DNA from: an uncultured Butyricicoccus sp.
GTDB lineage: Bacteria; Bacillota; Clostridia; Oscillospirales; Butyricicoccaceae
Length of the DNA stretch: 43,967 nucleotides
Direction: 5' to 3'
NCBI GenBank assembly: GCA_900544475.1
Contig: UQVU01000001.1
Coordinates: 1-43,967, forward strand
The notes below the pieces were generated by a model. That model saw only the letters and a program-made list of their open reading frames with translations. It did no database searches and was not told the origin of the DNA. This document shows positions 38,280 to 43,967 of this stretch, one piece after another (positions within the stretch are counted from its first letter, which is position 1; every line of letters begins with the position of its first letter). The position numbers and the translations under genes were made by a program.

Positions 38280-39218
38280 TTATTGTTTCTTCGGAGCCTG
38301 TCTTTTCTTCGGGCTGCCGTTGTCGAACGGCTCGGTGAAGGGATGATGCAGCAACCAGCCGATGTCGAACTGCGCGGCGTACTGTCCGGCGAGCGAGGCG
38401 GCGCGGATGCGTGCGAGGGCGAACAGCTCGGGGACCGAGTCGCGCCTCTCCTCCCCCGGCGTCCACGGATTGTGCCACGGACGGTGCGAGAGATTGAGCG
38501 CGTCCCACGCGGGCGGCTCGACCTTCATGTGCCCGGTGAGCAGAGCGCCGCGTCCCGCGAGCGTTTCGAGCGTGCGTGCGCCGCGGTAGACCGCGCGGCT
38601 GTCGCTGTACAGGAAGCACTCCCACGCGAGCATCTCGTCGAACGAGCGCCGCAGCTCGCGCACGGGAATGTCCTCGCCGTAGACGTCGAGCAGCACGGCG
38701 TGCAGCACGACCGACAGCACCGCCTTTTCCTCGGGCGCGAGAGTGTAGTGCCGCTCAGGCTCAAATTCGGTCACAGGGCGGTGATACGCGCGTTCGTAAA
38801 CCAGACAGTCGATGTCGCTTTCGATGCTGCTGTGGACGGCGGAGGGGTTCAGACGGGCGTTCTCCGCGCAGAATTCCTCCTCGCGGCAGTAGACGTAGGG
38901 GTGAATGGTGCTGTCGAGGGCGTAGTGGCAGAGAAAGCCGTAGAAATACGCCGCCGCCATCTCCCCTGCCTCGTCCGACAGCAGATGCACCGTCCGCGCG
39001 AGCGCGGCGAACAGCCGGCCGGTATGCTGGCTGTGCATTCGATTGCCGAGGGAATGAAGCGGACTGCCGAGATAGATTTTCCGGTAGAACAGCGGGTCGG
39101 GGCCTTGACAGCCCCAGTAATAGCACGCGGGCCATTTGTCCACCGGCCGCTGCGCCGAGGCGGGCAGGACCGAGCGGGTCCCGGAACCGAAAAGATGATG
39201 AGATACCAGATCTGCCAT
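38280..39218 (-). CDS. Zinc-dependent phospholipase C-like protein
   Basis: A 312-residue protein of the zinc-dependent phospholipase C superfamily (clostridial alpha-toxin N-domain type), all-helical with histidine/aspartate metal ligands. Visible candidates are the early SHHLFG, WGCQGPDPLFY, SPLHSLGNRMHSQHTGRLF, FLCHYALDSTIHPYVYCREE and SAVHSSIESDID. There is no signal peptide, so it is probably cytoplasmic and may not be a phospholipase; such housekeeping members are common in Clostridia and uncharacterised. The C-terminus is a short basic tail ending PKKRQAPKK. AAGGTGTG precedes the ATG. It is monocistronic between terminators. Confidence 0.85.
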   Translation of the reverse strand: MADLVSHHLFGSGTRSVLPASAQRPVDKWPACYYWGCQGPDPLFYRKIYLGSPLHSLGNRMHSQHTGRLFAALARTVHLLSDEAGEMAAAYFYGFLCHYALDSTIHPYVYCREEEFCAENARLNPSAVHSSIESDIDCLVYERAYHRPVTEFEPERHYTLAPEEKAVLSVVLHAVLLDVYGEDIPVRELRRSFDEMLAWECFLYSDSRAVYRGARTLETLAGRGALLTGHMKVEPPAWDALNLSHRPWHNPWTPGEERRDSVPELFALARIRAASLAGQYAAQFDIGWLLHHPFTEPFDNGSPKKRQAPKKQ

Positions 39219-39339
39219 GAAAACACACCTTTCTTGAGAAATCGCCGCAAAACGCAGATGGATAAAGTTCTCGTTCAGCGGCGGGGTGAGGGCGCCCTGC
39301 CATACGTGTTATATTTATTATTATAACGTATTCGGGGCG

Positions 39340-39370
39340 AAAAGAAAAGACTGCCGCAGAGGGCAGTCTT
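39340..39370 (-). terminator. Terminator after the alcohol dehydrogenase gene
   Basis: On the minus strand AAGACTGCC/GGCAGTCTT (39347-39370) is followed by TTCTTTTC. It sits 55 bases past the stop, beyond the MITE remnant. Confidence 0.85.
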
Positions 39371-39372
39371 GG

Positions 39373-39406
39373 GGCAACACCGCAGCTTTCATTATGCGGT
39401 GTTGCC
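39373..39406. mobile_element. MITE-like element remnant, termini only
   Basis: The 12-bp terminal inverted repeats GGCAACACCGCA and TGCGGTGTTGCC of the palindromic element, separated by ten bases (GCTTTCATTA). The interior is deleted, leaving a compact hairpin 3' of the alcohol dehydrogenase gene. A single-hairpin remnant related to H1 (TTTTTCGACAG) lies beside it. Confidence 0.75.
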
Positions 39407-39424
39407 TTAGTTTTTCGACAGTCT

Positions 39425-40579
39425 TTATATGGATTCGCGGATGATGTCCACGATTTCGGTGGTTTCGAGCGGGCGCGGGTCGGCGCGGAACAGACCGCCC
39501 ATGGTGACGATGGCGTTCTCCGCAATTTTATCGCAGTCCGCGGCCTTGACGCCGTAATCCGCCAGACGAAGCGTATCGACGCCGCACGCCTTCTGCATCT
39601 CGGCGAGCGCTGTGATGAAGTCCTCGGGACGGGTCGCGTCCTTGTGGCCCATCGCGCGGGCGATTGCCGCCATGCGTGCGCCGGACGACTCCGCAAAGCG
39701 CTTCCAGTAGGCGTTCGAAATCATGATAAGGCCAGCGCCGTGCGGCAGGTCGGGGTGGAACGCGCTCAGCGCGTGCTCGATGGCGTGCTCGCCCGTGCAG
39801 CTCGACAGAGTTTCCACGAAGCCGGCGAGCGTGTTCGCGAGAGCGACGTCTGCGCGTGCCTCGGCGTTCGAGCCGTCGTGGACAGCCGCCGCCAGAGAAC
39901 GGCCGATCAGCTCGATCGCCTGAAGCGCGAACATATCGCTCATCGGGGTCGCGGTCGAGGCGAGATAGCCCTCTGCGGCATGGAAAAAGGCGTCAAAGCC
40001 CTGATATGCGGTCAGATGCGGGGGGACCGACATCATGAAGTCCGGGTCAACGACAGAAATCGTCGGGAAGCACTTTTCGCCGCCGCCGCCGATTTTCTCC
40101 TCGCCGTTGGTGATGACCGTGAACGGGTCGGCCTCGGTGCCCGTGCCCGCCGTGGTCGGAATGGCGACGATCGGCAGACCGGCCTTCGCCATGCGCTTGC
40201 CGCCGCCCGTGCCGCCGTGGATGTAGTCCCACCAGTCACCGTCGTTGGTCGCCATGATGGCGACTGCCTTCGCGGTGTCGATGGACGAGCCGCCGCCCAG
40301 ACCGACAACGAACGCGATGCCTTCGCTGCGGCAGAGCGACGCGCACTCGCGCACGCCCTCGATGGTCGGGTTCGGCTTTACCTTGTCGTAAACGAGCGTT
40401 TCATGACCGGCGTCCTTGAGGATGCCTGCGACCTTGGCGACGTAGCCGAGCTTTGTGGTCGAGGTGCCGCCCGTGATGATGAGGCCGCGTCCCTCAGGCA
40501 GACGGGCCCGAGAGAGCTTGTTCACCGCGCCGCTGCCGAAGTACAGACGGGTCGGCATATAAAAACTGAAAACACCCAT
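39425..40579 (-). CDS. Iron-containing (group III) alcohol dehydrogenase
   Basis: A 384-residue NAD(P)-dependent alcohol dehydrogenase of the iron-activated family, interconverting a primary alcohol and aldehyde. The nucleotide-binding motif is GLGGGSSIDTAKA near residue 95, and the metal-ligand regions are YQGFDAFFHAAEGY (Asp and His) and CTGEHAIEHALSAFHPDLPHGAGL-type sequence with two further histidines. TTAGTGTEAD is the conserved TxAGTGSE family stretch. Substrate (butanol, ethanol, propanediol or other) cannot be decided. The ATG at 40579 follows AAGGAGG; between the promoter and that site lies a complete intrinsic terminator, so expression is probably controlled by attenuation. Confidence 0.92.
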   Translation of the reverse strand: MGVFSFYMPTRLYFGSGAVNKLSRARLPEGRGLIITGGTSTTKLGYVAKVAGILKDAGHETLVYDKVKPNPTIEGVRECASLCRSEGIAFVVGLGGGSSIDTAKAVAIMATNDGDWWDYIHGGTGGGKRMAKAGLPIVAIPTTAGTGTEADPFTVITNGEEKIGGGGEKCFPTISVVDPDFMMSVPPHLTAYQGFDAFFHAAEGYLASTATPMSDMFALQAIELIGRSLAAAVHDGSNAEARADVALANTLAGFVETLSSCTGEHAIEHALSAFHPDLPHGAGLIMISNAYWKRFAESSGARMAAIARAMGHKDATRPEDFITALAEMQKACGVDTLRLADYGVKAADCDKIAENAIVTMGGLFRADPRPLETTEIVDIIRESI

Positions 40580-40597
40580 TGAGTAGATTCCTCCTTC

Positions 40598-40622
40598 AAA
40601 AAAAGGGAGCCGGGCGGCTCCC
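40598..40622 (-). terminator. Attenuator-like terminator in the alcohol dehydrogenase leader
   Basis: GGGAGCC-GCCC-GGCTCCC (40622-40605 on the minus strand) is followed by seven T (complement 40598-40604), and one base later the ribosome-binding site AAGGAGG begins. The -10 TATAAT with TGC (40685-40680) lies about 55 bases upstream, so the terminator is within the adh leader itself. An AGGCG/CGCCT hairpin precedes it. Confidence 0.75.
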
Positions 40623-40777
40623 TGACGATGCGTATGGAACTGGTTCTGCGGCAGGCGTATACAACGCGCCTACAATAACATTATAGCAAACCACGGGCGC
40701 GAAAAAAAGAGGCAGATACGACGAATTCACAGAAAAATTATTGTGCAATATGCAGCGAAAAAGTACGCAAAAAACGC

Positions 40778-40806
40778 TTGACGTTGTGCAGAATTGATGA
40801 TATGAT
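40778..40806 (+). promoter_or_regulatory. Promoter of the candidate large ncRNA
   Basis: TTGACG (40778-40783), 17 bases, TATGAT (40801-40806). No protein-coding gene lies downstream on this strand before the terminator at 41726. Confidence 0.8.
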
Positions 40807-40928
40807 TAGGGCACAGAAAAGGAAAGGGCAAACACCCAAAACCGAAAGTCCTATCTCTCCGGCGAGGGCGAAACCCACAGAAAATTCCTTATCTGCGACA
40901 TCTGATTTTTCAGAAAGGGGTGAGTCCA

Positions 40929-40982
40929 ATGGTAACAGAAGAAATATCCTACCGAGTTGCGGGGCTCGCCGCGACGCTGTGA
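40929..40982 (+). CDS. Possible 17-codon ORF within the ncRNA candidate
   Basis: ATG at 40929 follows AAAGGGG; the product MVTEEISYRVAGLAATL then ends. The beginning resembles, by memory only, N-termini of small proteins upstream of clostridial serine recombinases. It could be a leader peptide, the truncated remnant of such a gene, or chance. The reading frame is partly inside the GTTGCGG/CCGCGAC hairpin. Confidence 0.3.
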   Translation: MVTEEISYRVAGLAATL

Positions 40983-41725
40983 CCGAAACGATCAAGGTGA
41001 TAGCTATAAAAAAAGAACGCGGGTTCCAGCCTACACAGACGAACCGCCTGAAAAGCGCGACTGGTTTCTGACCAGAGTTCGCACGGAAGCTCACGGGGAA
41101 GCGATCCCCTTCCGATATGATCCGGTATGACGACTGCGGATGAATACGGGTCGAGGCAGCAGGAAAGTAAGGTTCGATTTTTACACAAAGGCCATAAACC
41201 GGAAATGATGCGCCGAATGATAATGACAGGATCCTGTGATACCTGCATACGCCGGACAAGGCGCGCACCCAGTGGCCGATGGGTATGCTGATGAGCATGG
41301 TGCAGCGAGAACGTAACAGAGCCGAGATGATATCAACGCCGCCAAAATGTACGTTTTTCGGCAGCAGGCAGACAACAACTGAAGCGGACGCACATTTTTC
41401 CCATTTATATAAAGTGTAAACAAATCTTCGACCGATATTGATAATTCATCAAGTCGTGCGTGACCCGTAAGGGTAGGATAAACCGAAAAACGATGTCAAA
41501 AATAAACGTAAAGGACGAACTCCGATGCCGTAAGTCGCGATACCCATTCCCCTTATGCTGAAAAGGGAAAACCCAAAGCCATTTTTTCACCGGCAGAGAC
41601 AGAAGCCGCTGCGGAACGTTGAAAAAACGGTGAAGGCCATGCGAATAATGCTATAAAAAATTTCATACAAACCGGCGGCGAGTATCCCGCCGAGAAAAGA
41701 GAATCTATGGAAATCTGGAAGTGAA

Positions 41726-41767
41726 AGCCCTCGTTTGTACGTGCAGAACGCAAACGGGGGCTTTTTT
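41726..41767 (+). terminator. Terminator of the ncRNA candidate
   Basis: AGCCCTCGTTTG (41726-41737) pairs over 12 bases with CAAACGGGGGCT (41751-41762), one G-U pair, then T6. It faces the plus strand. The minus-strand T tract is poor, so it is less likely to be the recG terminator. Confidence 0.88.
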
Positions 41768-41777
41768 GTGTGCTTTT

Positions 41778-43826
41778 TTAGTTAAATGCTTCGTCGTCGC
41801 GCTCGGCGAACATCCGGTGTACGCGGTCCTTTAAGAGCGGGTAGCCGCTGAGGGTCGGGTCGGCGGCAAGGATTGCCTCTGCTTCCTCGCGGGCGCTCTG
41901 CATGAGCGCGAGGTCGGCGGCGATGTCCGCCACATGGAGCGCGGGCAGGCCGTGCTGCCGTCTGCCGAAAAAGTCGCCCGGGCCGCGCTGCGACAGATCC
42001 GCACGGGCGATTTCGAAGCCGTCGTTCGTCTTGCAGAGGATTTTCAGCCGTTCGCGGGCGGTCGAGCCCTTGTCCGCGCCGAAAAAGACGCAGTAGGACT
42101 GCCGCGTGCCGCGTCCGACACGGCCGCGAAGCTGATGTAGCTGCGACAGACCGAAGCGGTCCGCGTCCTCCACGACCATGAGGTTTGCGTTCGGCACATC
42201 CACGCCGACCTCGATGACCGTTGTCGCGACCAGAATATCGTACTTGTGCGCCGCAAAATCACGCATTACCGCGTCTTTTTCGGCGTTTTTCATGCGTCCG
42301 TGCAGCACGGCAACGCGGCGGTGCGGAAGCTGCGCCTGAATGTCCTTCGCGTGCTGCTCGGCGCTTTTGAGACTGCTGTCCCCTTCCCCGTCCTCGACGA
42401 GCGGACAGACAACATAGACCTGACCGCCGGCGACAAGCTGCTTTTCGATGAAGGCGGTGATGCGGCGGCGCATATTCTCCCCTACCGCGTAGGTCTCAAC
42501 CGGACTGCGGCCGGGCGGCGTTTCGTCCAGAATGGAAACGTCGAGGTCGCCGTACATGATGAGCGCGAGCGTGCGCGGAATGGGTGTGGCCGACATGACG
42601 AGCACGTGCGGCGTTTCGCCCTTGGCGGAGAGCGCGGCGCGCTGTGCAACGCCGAAGCGGTGCTGTTCGTCCGCGATGACCGCGCCGAGCCGGTGGAACA
42701 CCACGCTTTGCTGAATGAGCGCGTGCGTGCCGACCACGACATCCGCGCTGCCGCTTTCGATGGCGGCGAGGGCGTTCCGCTTCTGTGCGGCGGTCATCGA
42801 GCCGGTCAGCAGCGTGCAGCGCAGGCCGAGCTTGTCGAGCATGGGCGTGAGCGTTTCGGCGTGCTGCGCCGCGAGAATTTCGGTCGGCGCCATGAAGGCC
42901 GCCTGCCAGCCGTTCTGCGCCGCAAGAGCGCACAGAGCCGCCGCGACGACCGTCTTGCCCGAGCCGACATCGCCCTGCACGAGGCGGTTCATCGGCCGTC
43001 CGGAGGCGCAGTCGGCGGTGATTTCCCCGATGGCGCGGCGCTGTGCGCCCGTCGGAGCGAACGGCAGAGCTGCGAAAAATTCCTCCAGACGGTCCCCGCG
43101 GAACAGAATGCCGCTGTCCGCGCGGCGGCGCTCCTTGAGCTGCTGAAGGCCGCAGCACAGCAGAAACAGCTCCTCAAACACCATGCGGCGGCGTGCCTCG
43201 TCCACTTCTCCCCTGTTTTTCGGACGGTGAATGGCGGAAAGCGCGTCCGCCGCGTCCGGCAGGCGGTACTTGACGCGCAGCAGCTCGGGCAGCGGGTCGG
43301 GCCAGTCCCCCGGCACGGCGTCGAGCGCGGCCTCGGTCACGCGAGCCATATCGCGCTGGGTCAGCCCGGCGGTCAGCGGATACACCGGCACGATACGGCC
43401 GGGATGCGGGTCGCTTTCCGCGACCTTTTCGGCCTGCGGCGAAACCATCTGCCGCCCGCGGCCGAACCCCTGCACCCTGCCGTAAAACAGGTATTCCTGC
43501 CCGACGCGCAGCTGCGCCGCCGCGTAAGGCTGGTTGAACCATGTCACGCCGAGCGAGCCGCTTTCGTCGAAAATCGTGCATTTGACGAGCGTCATGCCCT
43601 TGCGGATGCGGCTGACGCGCGGCTCGGTGCCGAGAATTGCGCGGACGGCGTATTTGTCCTCCGCCTCGATGTCCGCGATGCGCGTGAGCTGCGTGCGATC
43701 CTCGTAGTCGCGCGGATAGGTTTCCAGAGCGTCCTGAAGCGTCGAAATATGCAGTTTTTCGAACAGTTTCACCTTTTTCGGGCCGATGCCCTTGACGAAC
43801 TGCACGCTGTCTGTGATGGCTGGCAT
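41778..43826 (-). CDS. recG: ATP-dependent DNA helicase RecG
   Basis: RecG is a superfamily 2 helicase that reverses stalled forks and processes branched DNA. The 682 residues have an N-terminal wedge domain with an OB fold (about 60-165), then helicase motifs: the Q/GxGKT region GDVGSGKTVVAAAL, APTEILAAQHAE, VGTHALIQ, the motif II DEQH in IADEQHRFG, MSATPIPRTLAL and the motif V/VI region TTVIEVGVDVPNA and QLRGRVGRG. A TRG-like motif follows near GPGDFFGRRQHGLP. The ATG at 43826 has AAGGAGA. No partner gene is visible in the window. Confidence 0.97.
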   Translation of the reverse strand: MPAITDSVQFVKGIGPKKVKLFEKLHISTLQDALETYPRDYEDRTQLTRIADIEAEDKYAVRAILGTEPRVSRIRKGMTLVKCTIFDESGSLGVTWFNQPYAAAQLRVGQEYLFYGRVQGFGRGRQMVSPQAEKVAESDPHPGRIVPVYPLTAGLTQRDMARVTEAALDAVPGDWPDPLPELLRVKYRLPDAADALSAIHRPKNRGEVDEARRRMVFEELFLLCCGLQQLKERRRADSGILFRGDRLEEFFAALPFAPTGAQRRAIGEITADCASGRPMNRLVQGDVGSGKTVVAAALCALAAQNGWQAAFMAPTEILAAQHAETLTPMLDKLGLRCTLLTGSMTAAQKRNALAAIESGSADVVVGTHALIQQSVVFHRLGAVIADEQHRFGVAQRAALSAKGETPHVLVMSATPIPRTLALIMYGDLDVSILDETPPGRSPVETYAVGENMRRRITAFIEKQLVAGGQVYVVCPLVEDGEGDSSLKSAEQHAKDIQAQLPHRRVAVLHGRMKNAEKDAVMRDFAAHKYDILVATTVIEVGVDVPNANLMVVEDADRFGLSQLHQLRGRVGRGTRQSYCVFFGADKGSTARERLKILCKTNDGFEIARADLSQRGPGDFFGRRQHGLPALHVADIAADLALMQSAREEAEAILAADPTLSGYPLLKDRVHRMFAERDDEAFN

Positions 43827-43894
43827 GGTATCTCCTTGAGAAAATTACGGATAAAACTTATGGAATATAACAAAAAATATGTAGCTTTATTTAA

Positions 43895-43967
43895 GGCAAC
43901 ACCGCACAATTAAAGCTGCGGCGCTTTGCGGAAATTTTGTGCCCTGACTTTGTTGCGATTTCTTGCA
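43895..43967. mobile_element. MITE-like palindromic element, cut by window end
   Basis: Begins GGCAACACCGCACAATT and is identical over 68 bases to the right end (reverse complement) of the copy at 13898-14058, then diverges in the last five bases before the window ends. It lies in the recG promoter region. Confidence 0.85.

Larger units (their letters stand above)
40811..41767 (+). ncRNA. Candidate large structured non-coding RNA (about 960 nt)
   Basis: A segment with its own promoter and terminator and no convincing protein on either strand. Hairpins run throughout: TCTGA/TCAGA (40901-40914), GTTGCGG/CCGCGAC (40956-40975), GCGGGTTC/GAACCGC (41019-41047), CTGGT/ACCAG (41061-41075), a nested CGGAAG arm (41084-41114), the palindrome ACAGGATCCTGT (41226-41237), CGCC/GGCG (41250-41263), CCCA/TGGG (41268-41283), ATGCT/AGCAT (41285-41298), ACCC-GTAA-GGGT with a GNRA loop (41463-41474), long-range TTCACCG/CGGTGAA (41586-41634) and CGGCGG/CCGCCG (41673-41692). 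It is less GC-rich than the genes around it. GOLLD- or ROOL-like families are possible relatives but were not recognised. A decayed mobile element is the alternative. Confidence 0.65.

Noticed and set aside
40808..40880. Resemblance of the ncRNA 5' end (GGGCAAAC...GAAAG) to a c-di-GMP-I aptamer
   Set aside because: Only the short GGGCAAAC stretch agrees; the paired stems and second conserved half are missing.
40738..41298. A 186-codon minus-strand frame across the ncRNA candidate
   Set aside because: No ribosome-binding site, no domain or membrane pattern, unusual composition; it runs against the promoter and terminator.
40811..41767. Group II intron, tmRNA or RNase P RNA in the 1-kb gap
   Set aside because: No domain V-like hairpin or GUGYG start, no tmRNA tag or acceptor end, and none of the RNase P core motifs are visible.

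Overview
This window is the replication-origin region of a moderately GC-rich Firmicute, most likely of the Clostridia (Oscillospirales type; the placement is inferred from gene order, base composition and the proteins, not from a marker search). The order noc-rsmG-mnmG-mnmE-khpB(jag)-yidC-yidD-rnpA-rpmH / dnaA-dnaN-yaaA-recF-remB-gyrB-gyrA is the classical Firmicutes oriC neighbourhood. Genes left of about 8.7 kb read leftward and those from dnaA read rightward, as expected for divergent replichores.

Layout: 0.1-8.8 kb holds the leftward block for nucleoid occlusion, rRNA/tRNA modification, membrane insertion, RNase P protein and L34. The dnaA upstream region and the dnaA-dnaN gap (11.0-11.2 kb) carry DnaA boxes, and a further helically phased DnaA-box cluster lies between mnmG and mnmE. 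9.4-20.1 kb holds replication and recombination genes plus both gyrase subunits, with a threonine aldolase between gyrB and gyrA. 20.3-23.1 kb encodes a secreted fusion of a SecD P1-like domain, SLH repeats, a repetitive beta-rich stretch and an L,D-transpeptidase. 23-36 kb is a mixed block: XRE/zinc-ribbon regulator, prfB, a yybP-ykoY manganese riboswitch controlling a CaCA antiporter, a 38-residue Gln/Asn-rich ORF, yebC, ABC-F ATPase, YdcF-like protein, prfA, Sua5, an AT-rich Mrr-type nuclease, coaE and an M18 aminopeptidase. 36.6-40.6 kb is leftward: CDF transporter with a manganese-type metal site, DUF1294, a zinc-dependent phospholipase C-like protein, and an iron-dependent alcohol dehydrogenase with an attenuator-like terminator next to its ribosome-binding site. 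recG closes the window.

Two features stand out outside the coding sequence. First, about 960 bases at 40.81-41.77 kb have a near-consensus promoter, a strong terminator, many hairpins and no convincing protein: a candidate large structured non-coding RNA. Second, a mosaic intergenic element made of up to six consecutive hairpins occurs seven times in 44 kb (six with multiple hairpins well preserved, one deleted), with sequence changes that keep base pairing; a separate palindromic MITE-like element occurs once complete, once cut by the window end and once as bare termini.

Several genes suggest manganese handling (riboswitch-controlled antiporter and the CDF protein), although they are 11 kb apart and only the first shows a manganese sensor.
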